From assembly GCA_003635315.1 (NCBI GenBank), contig PYJD01000010.1, positions 1 to 64,000 of the forward strand: a DNA stretch of 64,000 bases, in the 5' to 3' direction. This document shows positions 43,918 to 54,200 of the stretch, in pieces. Made by a program: the position numbers and the translations under genes. The DNA comes from Candidatus Poribacteria bacterium (GTDB taxonomy: Bacteria > Poribacteria > WGA-4E > WGA-3G). The notes under the pieces are model-generated. The model saw only the letters and a list, made by a program, of their open reading frames with translations, made no database searches and had not been told where the DNA came from. Position 1 is the stretch's first letter. Each line of letters starts with the position of its first letter.

Positions 43918-44787
43918 ATGGGATTAAATTTTTGGAATAAATCAAAACAATTTAAAACTATATTAGCTGAGAGATATAATAACAAGGGTTTAGCTTATCT
44001 AAGAAAAGGGAAGGTTGAACTCGCAATCAAAAACTATGACAAAGCGATAGAAATCAATTCTGAATATGCATACGCATATTGTAATCGCGCAATAGCTTTT
44101 GCTAATGTAGGTGATATTGACAACACTATCAAGGATCTGAATAAGGCAATACAACTTGATCCAGATTATGTTGAAGCATATTACAGCCGAGGGGTTATTT
44201 ACTTCAACAAAGGGGATGTTGACAATGCCATGAATGACCTTACAACGGCGATACAACTCAAACCTGACTTTGCTGAGGCATATTGCAATCGCGGTACTGT
44301 ATATTCAAACAATGGTGATTTTGACAACGCTTTAAAAGACTTTGATAAGTCAATACAACTACAACCTGATTATGCTGATACCTATTACAATCGTGGAACT
44401 ACTTACGCTGATAAAGACGATATCGATAATGCTATCAGAGACTATAACACCGCTATAAAACTCAACCCAGATGATGCTGATTTCTATTTCAATCGGGCTC
44501 TCGCTTATGCGCAAAAAGGTGAATTTGATAACTCCATCACTGACTTTGATATGGTGATACAACTGCAACCCGAGCATGCCGATGCCTATAACAATCGTGG
44601 TGAAGCATGGTTACACTTGCAGGAATGGAAAAATGCGAAATCGGATCTCATCACTGCCGCAGACATAGGATTTGATATCATTACTTCATTCCATAACGAC
44701 TATGCAAGTGTTGAAGACTTTGAACAGAAAACCGGTATCAAATTGCCAAACGATATTGCTGTCCTACTAACACCAGCGCAAACCTAA
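43918..44787 (+). CDS. Cytoplasmic tetratricopeptide-repeat protein
   Basis: The 289-residue protein has six or seven regular 34-residue TPR units (NYDKAIEINSEYAYAYCNRA, DLNKAIQLDPDYVEAYYSRG, DFDKSIQLQPDYADTYYNRG). It ends in the segment FDIITSFHNDYASVEDFEQK followed by TGIKLPNDIAVLLT, a common C-terminus of bacterial TPR proteins of this type. No signal peptide is present. The gene is preceded by AAAAGG 9 bases upstream of the ATG, where the remnant of another TPR gene ends. The role is protein binding with an unknown partner; DNA repeats inside the gene make it prone to copy-number change. Confidence 0.85.
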   Translation: MGLNFWNKSKQFKTILAERYNNKGLAYLRKGKVELAIKNYDKAIEINSEYAYAYCNRAIAFANVGDIDNTIKDLNKAIQLDPDYVEAYYSRGVIYFNKGDVDNAMNDLTTAIQLKPDFAEAYCNRGTVYSNNGDFDNALKDFDKSIQLQPDYADTYYNRGTTYADKDDIDNAIRDYNTAIKLNPDDADFYFNRALAYAQKGEFDNSITDFDMVIQLQPEHADAYNNRGEAWLHLQEWKNAKSDLITAADIGFDIITSFHNDYASVEDFEQKTGIKLPNDIAVLLTPAQT

Positions 44788-44830
44788 CAGAAACTGACCG
44801 TTTAACAGATAGTTTGATGTTACAGTGTGT

Positions 44831-44875
44831 CAATCCGCAAAATCAGTGTATTCCGCGTAATCCGCGATTCTGACA
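44831..44875. repeat. Dispersed ATCCGCGTAATCCGCG repeat
   Basis: CCGCGTAATCCGCGATTCTGAC follows CAATCCGCAAAATCAGTGTA. Relatives lie at 14654-14675 (inverse strand), 45219-45238 and 46557-46590. It sits just before the promoter of the DUF433 gene. Its function is unknown. Confidence 0.55.
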
Positions 44876-44929
44876 AATAGAAAACGCCAACTTCTAATCC
44901 TACCAATCAGAAATCTTCCATCAGATCCG

Positions 44930-44958
44930 TTGATAACTGGCACAAGTTGTGGTATACT
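44930..44958 (+). promoter_or_regulatory. Sigma-70-type promoter of the DUF433 gene
   Basis: TTGATA (44930-44935) and TATACT (44953-44958) are separated by exactly 17 bases and lie about 34 bases before the ATG at 44992. Both boxes are one or two bases off consensus, which makes this the clearest promoter in the window. Its position also rules out the longer ORF start at 44947. Confidence 0.75.
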
Positions 44959-44991
44959 TTTTCCAATGATTTGTTGGAAGAGGCGGATACC

Positions 44992-45198
44992 ATGAACGAC
45001 TATAGGGATATTATTACTATTGAACCGGGTAAACGCAACGGACAACCGTGTATTCGAGGAATGCGGATTACCGTCTACGATGTCTTTGAATACTTAGCAT
45101 CAGGTATGACAGTAGCAGAAGTGTTGCACGATTTTTCTGAGTTAACCGAGACAGATATACTCGCCTGTTTTGCTTACGCTGCGGACAAGGAAAAATAG
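44992..45198 (+). CDS. DUF433 antitoxin-like protein, orphan
   Basis: The 68-residue protein is a typical DUF433 member: DIITIEPGKRNGQPCIRGMR, ITVYDVFEYLASGMTVAEVL and a helical ELTETDILACFAYAADKEK tail. DUF433 proteins have a helix-turn-helix fold and usually pair with a PIN-like DUF5615 toxin encoded just downstream. Here the gene ends without such a partner; the next gene is a broken beta-propeller. It has its own good promoter and GGAAGAGG upstream. It may be a leftover antitoxin or a stand-alone regulator. Confidence 0.85.
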   Translation: MNDYRDIITIEPGKRNGQPCIRGMRITVYDVFEYLASGMTVAEVLHDFSELTETDILACFAYAADKEK

Positions 45199-45291
45199 CA
45201 GATGGTCGTTTGTGCAATGTAATCCGCGATTCAGACACACCAAGTAACCATTGATCCTCAAAACCATTTACCTGACACTAATGTCTGAATC

Positions 45292-46291
45292 TTGAAGGAT
45301 AAAACTATACGTTATATTTCAATTTTCATCACGTTCTTCTTGTTGTGTTTTGTTCCCTTCGCCACTGCAAAAATCGTGTTTACGATAGGTTGGGAAATCT
45401 ATAAGATGGACGATGATGGAAGTAACGTGAAAAGATTGACATACAATAAAGTCTATGATGGGCTTCCACGTTGGGCACCAGATGGGAGTTCCATTGCATT
45501 CGAACGCCAACAACCCAGAGAAACCAATCAACAGAATCTTGATCTTTTCCTTATGAACCTGGATGGCACACAGGAGCGACAACTCACCACCTACACTGGA
45601 CTTGATGCAAACCACTGTTGGGCACCCGACAGTCAACAAATGACATTTTCAAGTACGCGAACCGGTGATAAATGGAGTATTCATATCATTGATATTGAGA
45701 CGCAAGAAATACGTGAGCTTTTACCTTCAATTAAGAATCAATACACGGGGAGCGCATCATGGTCTCCTGACGGGAAAGAATCGCTTATATCGTAACAAGT
45801 ACAAAGACAAGACCTTTCAAGAAGCTATCTACACTGTAAATCCAGAAGGTCAAAACCCACGTCGTTTCACAAAATTTGCTGACTCAACCCTATATTCTCT
45901 CGACTGGTCATCCGATGGAAAACTACTACTATATTGTGAGGAAAAACGCATTGGCAGAGTTCTTCATAAAAACAGAATTGCTATACACAATGCTATGAGT
46001 GGACGATTCATAAGAGAACTTGAAATGCCACCACTCAACAAATGGTACATAAACGGTGCCAGCTGGATGGGAACTCAGCATGTATTTATTACCGCGACTG
46101 AGGATTATAGTCGTCCAGACGGTGGACAGATAGATATTTTTAGATATACACTTGCTACGGATGAGATTATCAATTTGACAAACACATCGAGAAAAAACGA
46201 ATTTTCTCCAGATTGGATAACAGATTCAGCACTTGCAGTTACGCCTTTAGATAAACTCACGGTTCAGTGGGGAGAACTCAAAAGGGATTGA
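45292..46291 (+). pseudogene. TolB-like secreted beta-propeller gene split by a frameshift, ending in the KLATTW-like motif
   Basis: Two overlapping frames encode one protein. The first (45292-45795) has a signal peptide (YISIFITFFLLCFVPFATA) and TolB/WD40-like repeats such as IYKMDDDGSNVKRLTYNKVY, PRWAPDGSSIAFER and SASWSPDGK. The second frame continues from about 45780 (NRLYRNKYKDKTFQEAIYTV, LDWSSDGKLLLYCEEKR) and ends VTPLDKLTVQWGELKRD, the shared C-terminal motif. A one-base change in GGGAAAGAA near 45776 breaks the frame. The start appears to be a TTG right after an in-frame stop. It may be a recent mutation, a sequencing error or real slippage. Confidence 0.75.
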
Positions 46292-46880
46292 AGGATAGCC
46301 ACATTTTCCACCAGGGTGTAAAGCATTTACACGCATTCATACTCGGTTTTTCATCTCCATCCTCTTTGCATTAACTGACAAACCCTAAACACAAGATAAT
46401 TACCTTTATGTTACAGTTGAAACGGAATTACAGAAATTGCTTCACTATGTCGAATTATTATCGAATGTATAAATTAAACTTCATTTAAGTTGTTTGCAAA
46501 TCCAACCTAACACTTCTCAGATTCTCACAGAAAGCAAAAATTAGGAAAATCACTCTAATCCGTGTATTCTGGGTAATCAACGATTCAGACAACCCACCAC
46601 AAAACCCTCCATTGGACTCATATATTTCCAATTAAAAAAACTGTGAAAGAAACCTACACACGAACATCTATACAGAAATTACCTTTGGTGGGATATAGTT
46701 CAAGGCAAGAACCCTTAAAACATTTTACATTTGAGATATGATCTAAATATCTGTCTGTGTCTATTCATTAAACAGATGCATTTCTAAACAATTCAAGGTA
46801 TAATTACATACATATTTAAGTGGATATATACCTTTTTAATGCATCCCGTAAAGTGTCGATAGGAAAATTAACAGACCTAT
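46292..46880. other. Intergenic region, no gene seen
   Basis: This gap of about 590 bases lies before the ABC permease gene. It contains one dispersed repeat copy (AATCCGTGTATTCTGGGTAA at 46557, then TCAACGATTCAGAC) and no ORF of note. It should hold the permease promoter, which I could not identify with confidence. Confidence 0.45.
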
Positions 46881-48647
46881 ATGAATCATTCATTCTTGGA
46901 GCAGATAAGACGGAAATACGATCTAACACCTCCAATTATCATAATCCTTAGTCTTACTATTCTATTCTTTCTTGTATTCCTCATCTATCCCCTCCTCTAT
47001 GTCTTCAAAGAAGCATTCTGGATAGAAAACACATTCAATCTACACTATTTCAAGCTCATGGTAACCGATCCCAACATACGGAAATTGGTTGTTAATAGCT
47101 TCTATTTAGGTGTCATGGTTACAATCCTGACCAGCATCCTAAGTCTACCACTTGCGTACTTCCTAACACGTTATAGATTTCCAGGACGAAATATCTTCAG
47201 ATCCGTCATTCTAATACCCATGATTATGCCACCATTTGTAGGGGCTTTAGGAATGATGAAATTCTTCGGAAATTACGGTAGTGTCAACCTGCTTCTTCAG
47301 AAACTTCATATACTAAATCCAGAAGCGGACCCAATCAATTGGTTTGGTAGTGGGTTTTGGGGTGTAGTTCTGTTATCCACACTACACCTTTATCCAATAA
47401 TGTATCTAAATATCGTTGCAGCATTATCCAATGTAGACCCAAGCTTAGAGGAAGCAGCAGAAAACTTGGGATCCTCACGGTTTCAAATCTTCCGGAATAT
47501 TACATTGCCTTTAATGATGCCGGGATACTTTGCAGGGGCAATATTGGTCTTTATCTGGTCATTCACAGACCTTGGAACACCGCTGATATTTAACTATAAC
47601 GATGTAATTGCAGTCAGAATATTCAGACAAGTTCAAGATGCAAACCAGAATCCGATGGGATATGCACTTGTTGTCTTAATTATTGTACTAACTGCTTTTG
47701 CATTTTATGCATCTAAGAAATGGACAGGTACAAAACACTATGAAATGTTGGGTAGAGGACACGTAACCTCACGGGAGGTTGATGTAAAATGGAGTATGCG
47801 AAGCATTATCTACATTTTCATCGGTGGTCTTACATTTATGGCTTTGTTACCCCATCTAAGTGTTATTTTAGCGTCTTTAACACGGAGTGAAGGGGATTGG
47901 AACTTTACTATATTACCAAAGTCATATACCTTTCTTCACTACAGTGAGACATTCACACATGCAGATACACTACCGAGTATACTTAACAGTCTAAAATACA
48001 GTATTTGCAGTACAGTTGTTGCCCTAATTGTCGGGGTAGTGATTGCGTATCTACTCACACGAAAGAAATTACCCTTTCAAAATCTATTAGATGCTATTGC
48101 AATGTTACCGTTGGCATTACCCGGTGTTGCTATTGCATTTGGATATATGGGAAGTTTTTCAGATACTTCATTTCTCCTACGGAACCTACCCGTAGGTCTG
48201 ATAGACATAATAGATCCGAGGAAAAACCCTACTGTATTATTAATCATCAGCTATGCAGTCCGTCGATTACCATATATGCTACGATCAATCTATGCTGGAT
48301 TTCAACAGACCAGCATCGCCTACGAAGAGGCATCTCAGAATATGGGAGCAACACCTGTTCGGACATTATACAAAATCACATTACCCTTAGTATTCGCAAA
48401 TATCCTTGCGGGTGCGATTCTTGTCTTCTCATTTTCCATGCTTGAAGTCAGTGATAGCCTGATATTAGCACAAGAAAACCAGTATTATCCAATTACAAAA
48501 GCAATATGGTCACTCTCCCAACGTCTTGGAGATGGTCCTTATATAGCAAGTGCATTAGGTGTTGTTGGTATGTTTATTCTGATCGGTTGTCTCTTAGGGG
48601 CAGGACGTGTACTCGGTGGAAAATTAGGAGAAATCTTCAGAATTTAG
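46881..48647 (+). CDS. Iron(III)-type ABC transporter permease, two fused domains
   Basis: This 588-residue inner-membrane protein carries two six-helix BPD-transport domains, as in FbpB and ThiP. The first has the EAA loop EEAAENLGSSRFQIFRNITL with PLMMPGYFAGAI; the second has YEEASQNMGATPVRTLYKIT with LPLVFANILAGAI. Conserved IPMIMPPFVGALGMM and LPLALPGVAIAFGYMG segments mark the pore parts. It would import ferric iron or a small organic compound, with a binding protein and an ATPase. Neither partner gene is adjacent, which is unusual because these are normally encoded together. The ATG at 46881 has no clear ribosome site. Confidence 0.9.
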   Translation: MNHSFLEQIRRKYDLTPPIIIILSLTILFFLVFLIYPLLYVFKEAFWIENTFNLHYFKLMVTDPNIRKLVVNSFYLGVMVTILTSILSLPLAYFLTRYRFPGRNIFRSVILIPMIMPPFVGALGMMKFFGNYGSVNLLLQKLHILNPEADPINWFGSGFWGVVLLSTLHLYPIMYLNIVAALSNVDPSLEEAAENLGSSRFQIFRNITLPLMMPGYFAGAILVFIWSFTDLGTPLIFNYNDVIAVRIFRQVQDANQNPMGYALVVLIIVLTAFAFYASKKWTGTKHYEMLGRGHVTSREVDVKWSMRSIIYIFIGGLTFMALLPHLSVILASLTRSEGDWNFTILPKSYTFLHYSETFTHADTLPSILNSLKYSICSTVVALIVGVVIAYLLTRKKLPFQNLLDAIAMLPLALPGVAIAFGYMGSFSDTSFLLRNLPVGLIDIIDPRKNPTVLLIISYAVRRLPYMLRSIYAGFQQTSIAYEEASQNMGATPVRTLYKITLPLVFANILAGAILVFSFSMLEVSDSLILAQENQYYPITKAIWSLSQRLGDGPYIASALGVVGMFILIGCLLGAGRVLGGKLGEIFRI

Positions 48648-48837
48648 ATGCCTCACAATCTGTATAATGCCATAAACTAAATTTTTCATTCAAACAGATT
48701 CAGTCATCCCTATTGTCTTGTAAGCGTTATACTCCACAATTCAGACAGTAAACCATAATTCCTTGCTAACAGAAACCTGTATTTGATATATTGTTATAGT
48801 TAAAAATAAATAAAATCAAAAATAAAAAACACAAAAA

Positions 48838-50895
48838 ATGAAACATCCCATTTCACTAATAATACCTATCCTAATTACAATCTTTGCATTTCAACAACAA
48901 GCAATCTCTCAAGAAACCGAACCTGTTCCCGTGACAGGAATACTTACTCTGACCTTAGAAAATATAAGATCTCCCTTAGATAACCTGCACAATGCTCCAT
49001 GGAAATACCATCCCGGTGATAACCCCGAATGGAGTAGACCGGATTTTGACGATACCACTTGGAATTACCTTTCACCATTTATAACTCAAGATAAAGTAAA
49101 AAATAAAGAGTGGGAGGGAATTGGTTGGTTCAGACTGCACATCTCAGTTCCAGACGAGGAACTCTGGAACAAACCTTTAGCACTCCTTGTAAACTATCAA
49201 GCCGGTGCTTCAGAGATATATCTTGACGGTGAACTCATTTATACATTCGGTAAAGTTGGAAATAGGAAAGAAGAGGAAAAACCCTATTGGGAACGTGACC
49301 CACAAGGATTCAGTTTCTCAGCTAAGGCAGACCACGTTATCGCAATACGGTATTCGAATAACACATATAATCAGTTTACCCCCGTACTCGGGTTTAGTCT
49401 GAGGCTTTCAGAGTTAAATACAGCCATTAAATCTCGTACCTCTTTACTTCGGGAAGGTACGACAATACAGATGGTATTATCCGCTATATTAGGTTTTCTA
49501 ATGTTTCAACATCTGTTGTTATTTATCTTTTATCCCAAAGCCAAAGAAAATCTATATTTCTCTATTTTGACAGGTAGCAGCGGTGCTATTGTCTTTATTA
49601 TCTGTCAATTATTTTTAATAGCCACCAGCACACCAGAAATCCATACACTTGGTAGATTCTTTTTCATTGTTTCTGCGGTGATGTCTCTATCATGCCTACT
49701 ATTCCTCTACGCACTCTTTTATTTGAAACTTCCTAAACTATTTTGGTTCTTCCTTTTCGGTTGGGTCGGAACTTTCATTTTGGGATTGTTTTCATTTGAT
49801 CATTCTTCCTTAAGTTTGACAATTGACAATGATCTTGTTTCATTTTCGCGAGTAACGATTCTCCCTATTGCTTCTGTAATTACTGTGCTGACATTTTTAG
49901 AATTGGTAAGAATCATGATTGTAGCTGTCTTTAAACGAAAAGATGGGGCGTGGATATTTGGACTTGGATCACTCTCTCCGTTTATCCTACCCATTATATA
50001 CGGTATAATTATCGCTCGAACCGGATGGGAATTGAATCAAACTATTGCATCACTTGTAATCTTACTGGCACCGATCTTCTCTATGTCTGTTTACTTAGCA
50101 CGAAACATTGCTCGTACCAGCAGAAACCTTGAAAGAGAGACTTTCGAACGCCAACATTTAGAGGTAGAAAACACACGAAAGACAGAGGAGTTGGAGGAGG
50201 CACGCAAACTACAATTATCAATGTTGCCAGAAACTGCGCCTGACCTTCCTAACCTTGAAATGGGATTTAAAATGCATCCGGCAACTGAAGTTGGTGGAGA
50301 TTATTATGACTACAATTTATCGGATGATGGAAAAATCACTATTGCTATTGGGGATGCAACAGGACATGGGATGAATTCTGGGTTAGTTGTGTCTGCGGTG
50401 AAAAGTCTTTTCAAAACATCAGATCCAAACGCTGGAAACATAGAAACTCTTGAGCGAATGTCACAAGGTGTAAAAAGTATGAATCTAAAAAGACTCTACA
50501 TGGCAATGACACTCGCTACCTTTAAGGAGAATATATTGACTATCACGGCTGCAGGTATGCCACCCACACTAATTTATAATGCAGAAGAAGATAAGGTTGA
50601 AGAGATACTCCTTGAAGGAGGACCATTAGGTGGATTTATTGGAGGAGACAGAGAGGAAGCAACATTTGAATTAGAAACCGGTGACACAGTTCTATTGATG
50701 AGTGATGGTTTACCAGAGATGTTAAACCCAAAAAATGAAATGCTGGATTATCCAAGAACAAAAGAATTATTTGCTGAGATTGCCGATAAATCACCAAAAG
50801 CTATAATCAATCATCTATATGATGCCTGCATATCTTGGGCAGCTGGAGAACAACAGACAGATGATATTACACTCGTAGTCATAAAGATAAAATAA
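48838..50895 (+). CDS. 7TM-receptor-type PP2C (SpoIIE) phosphatase
   Basis: The 685-residue membrane protein senses an outside signal and removes phosphate from a partner (usually an anti-anti-sigma factor). It has a signal peptide (SLIIPILITIFAFQQQAISQ) and a jelly-roll sensor (PEWSRPDFDDTTWNYL, GIGWFRLHISVPDEELWNKP, AGASEIYLDGELIYTFG). Seven membrane helices (residues about 215-430) and a coiled coil (ERETFERQHLEVENTRKTEE) follow. The SpoIIE domain shows EVGGDYYDYNLSDDGKITIA, IGDATGHGMNSGLVVSAVKS, LLMSDGLPEML and QTDDITLVVIKIK, with the metal-binding Asp residues intact. No STAS or RsbW gene is next to it, so its partner is elsewhere. Confidence 0.9.
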   Translation: MKHPISLIIPILITIFAFQQQAISQETEPVPVTGILTLTLENIRSPLDNLHNAPWKYHPGDNPEWSRPDFDDTTWNYLSPFITQDKVKNKEWEGIGWFRLHISVPDEELWNKPLALLVNYQAGASEIYLDGELIYTFGKVGNRKEEEKPYWERDPQGFSFSAKADHVIAIRYSNNTYNQFTPVLGFSLRLSELNTAIKSRTSLLREGTTIQMVLSAILGFLMFQHLLLFIFYPKAKENLYFSILTGSSGAIVFIICQLFLIATSTPEIHTLGRFFFIVSAVMSLSCLLFLYALFYLKLPKLFWFFLFGWVGTFILGLFSFDHSSLSLTIDNDLVSFSRVTILPIASVITVLTFLELVRIMIVAVFKRKDGAWIFGLGSLSPFILPIIYGIIIARTGWELNQTIASLVILLAPIFSMSVYLARNIARTSRNLERETFERQHLEVENTRKTEELEEARKLQLSMLPETAPDLPNLEMGFKMHPATEVGGDYYDYNLSDDGKITIAIGDATGHGMNSGLVVSAVKSLFKTSDPNAGNIETLERMSQGVKSMNLKRLYMAMTLATFKENILTITAAGMPPTLIYNAEEDKVEEILLEGGPLGGFIGGDREEATFELETGDTVLLMSDGLPEMLNPKNEMLDYPRTKELFAEIADKSPKAIINHLYDACISWAAGEQQTDDITLVVIKIK

Positions 50896-50914
50896 AATCT
50901 AATTCACATATGTA

Positions 50915-50997
50915 ACATAAACTGTCAGTTTGTGCATTCACCGTTTCGTTCCTAAGAACCGGTAATGGTAATCATTACTTAGAAATGGTATCACCTT
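50915..50997. repeat. Partial MITE-family copy with ACATAAACT hairpin
   Basis: ACATAAACT-GTC-AGTTTGTGC forms a hairpin (50915-50935). It is followed by TTCGTTCCTAAGAACCGGTAAT and the right-end string TTAGAAATGGTATCACC. The order matches the element at 54823-54938, but the left inverted repeat is not recognisable, so this copy looks decayed. Confidence 0.6.
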
Positions 50998-51200
50998 GAA
51001 ATGACTTGATAATTATATGTCATATCTGTTATATTAAGGGATATGGTAGTCTAAAAATTGTGATTATCAAACGATAAATTTAGAACTTTTCTGGAAGATT
51101 AACGTCTATAGTATAGGGGATTATATTAAAGTAAACGCAATTAATAGAATAGTGAATCAATAAGGAAATCTATAGCAGCAGAAAATTACAGGAGAAAAAC

Positions 51201-54200
51201 ATGAATACGAGGGAAGGTTATACAGAACTACAATCTAAAATATTGGCTGCACGACGTGTATGGAAACGAAGCCTCTTCTGGACAGGAGCTGCTATCGTAA
51301 TTATTGGACTTCTTGCTATCCTTATAGGAGAATCCGTTGTAGATTGGTTAATGCCACTCCCAAGTACTGTACGAGTAGCCATGCTCGTAGGTATTGTTGT
51401 AGCAGTGATCTACCTACTAATTAGACACATTGTTCTACCCTTAAAAGCCTCCTTGACACTTCGAGATGTCGCACTTAACGTTGAGGAGAAACATCCCAAT
51501 CTTGAAGATAGACTTGTAAGTGCGGTACAATTTGGATCACGGGAATCAGACGATCCAATTGAATCTCATATGTTGCAACGACTCCTTGAAGATACCACCA
51601 AACGAATTAAAGGTATTGATTTTAAAGCAACTATTGACCACAGCCGAACTCGAAAATATGTTAGTATTGCCATCTTAGTAATTGCTGCTTGTGGCTTACT
51701 CACACTCCTGTTTCCCACAGAAATACAGACCAGCTTAATGAGAGTTTTAGTTCCATGGGAGAAAACAAAACCCATTTTATCTACGAAAGTCGCTGTTTCA
51801 CCGGGAAATGCTCGAATTCTTATTGGAAAGAGTTTACCAATTGATGTCATTGTAACCGGAAAATCTGCAGATAAAGCCACCCTCACATACTATAACAAAG
51901 ATAACCCCCCAACGGCTGATAGTGAAGGAAGTAAAAAAGAGATAAATATGCTACAAAATCCTGATGATAAACGGGGTTTTGCCTATGAACTCTTCAATAT
52001 AGAAACAGAGATGGAATACTTTGTTACAGTCAATGAAACCACATCTGATAGATTCACGATTGAAGTATTTGAAATGCCGCGCGTCGTAGATATTTCTGTA
52101 GCGTATACCTATCCTGAGTATACTGGTCTCAGTCCAGTAATACAACAAGGAAGTGGAGATGTGCAAGCAGTAATCGGTTCAACAGCAGAAATTCGCATCA
52201 CAACAAATAAGGCTATACAGAAGGCTACATTCACACACGAAACTTCAAATACTGAACCTATTATTGATGAAAATGAAGAAGAAAGAGAGACCACCACAGA
52301 TTCTCCTGAAATGACTATTGCTGATGGTAACATACTTGCCAAGACAATCCAAGTTACCGAGGATGGAAAATACAGTGTAGAACTTCTCTGTATTGATAAC
52401 TTTAATAATGAAATACCTATTGAATATACTATACAGGCGAATCCTGATAATCCTCCAGAAGTAGTTATTAAAGAACCCGGACGTGATGTCAAAGCTTCAA
52501 TACTTGAAGAGGTAAAAATCGTTGCTGAAGCAACAGATGACTTTGGCGTAGAACAGCTAAAACTGATGTACCGTATCGGTGCTGGAGAATTACAAGAACT
52601 CCTTATGGAATCTCCAGTGGAACAGCTCACTGAAGATAGTAATATCGGTCCCGCAAAACATCTGAAAACTGGTACATATAACTTCTATTTAGAAGAATTT
52701 GATGTTGAACCCGGAGAAATAATAACATATTATGCACAAGCTATTGACAACAATACGCTTACTGGACCCAGTGAAGGTAAAAGTGAGATTTATTTCATTG
52801 AGATTAAACCCTTTAATCAACGACTTTCAGAAGGTGAACCTGCAGAAAGCGGAATGCCAAACCCATTTCTTGAGTTAATTACTTCACAAAAGCAAATTAT
52901 ACGAGAAACATGGAATCACATTAACTCACAACCACCCACCATGACAGAAGATTACAAATCAGCCGTCAAACAGACCGGAACCAAACAATCAGAGTTAAAA
53001 GATAGAACTCAAAAGGTTACTGATGAATTGAGCATGCAAATGCAAGAGGTGCAAATTGATCCCGAAATAATGATGAACCTTGAAGAAGCTATCGATATGA
53101 TGGGTGAGGCAACAGATCATCTAAATGCGACACAACCCACAACAGCGATTCCACCTGAACAAGCTGCTCTTGAACTCCTTATAAAAGTCAATCTGGCATT
53201 TCCGAAAGTGTTAAGACAAGCAAGGAATAGCCAACCCGAACTTGCTGAGAACTTTGAACTGGAATTGGAGGATCTACAGAATGAACTTGAGCAAGATCAG
53301 GAAGAACTCGAAAGAGAGATGCAAGAACAGACACAGGAAATGTTAGACCAAGCCAGAGAAATGCTGGCACAACAACAGAATCTAAATCAACAGAGTCAGC
53401 AAATGGGAAGGGAAAGTCAACCCTCTCCAAGTGATATGCAGCAAAACAGCCAACAACAAGGTGATTTAGCCCAACAAGCGGAGCAGATGTCTCAGCAACT
53501 TGGAGAAATGCAGGGAAATGCTCAAGGTACACAGAGCGAACGTTTATCCCAAGCCGGACAAGCAATGGAGCAAGCCGGTGAACAGATGCAACAAGCATCA
53601 CAAGGTATGGAACAGCAACAACCCCAGTTGAGTGCCGCCAAAGGTGAAAAAGCTGAAGAACGACTTGAACAAGCGATTGATCAACTTGAAAGGGCTGCCG
53701 CTGAATTCACTGATAACGCATTAGAGAGGACAGCTGAACAACTCCAACAGTTGACTGCTGAACAATCTAATGTCCAACAACAAACACAGGAGTTACGCGA
53801 GAGAACTCAAGAATCCGGTATGCGTCCAGAGGATTACCGACAGGCATCTGAACTTGCTAATGAGCAACGCCAACTTCAACGAGACTTAGAGTCAGTTGAG
53901 GAAAATTTGAATAATCTTCAAGAACAACTAAATCAAGAGAATCCTGAAGCTGCACAGAATGTCCAAGATGCATCAAGACGACTCACTGAAGAACAAACTT
54001 CAGAGGATATGGGGACGGCTCAACGAGCATTACAATGGCGAAGTCTACAATCTGCAGAGTCAAATCAACAAGAAGCGCTTGATACACTTCGTGAAGCTCA
54101 AAACGATCTGCAACAAGCAAGATCTAACATGGCACGCACTGAAGAAGAGCAACTTGAAGCCACACTTGACCAACTTCAAAACTTCGAAGAACAGATGCAG

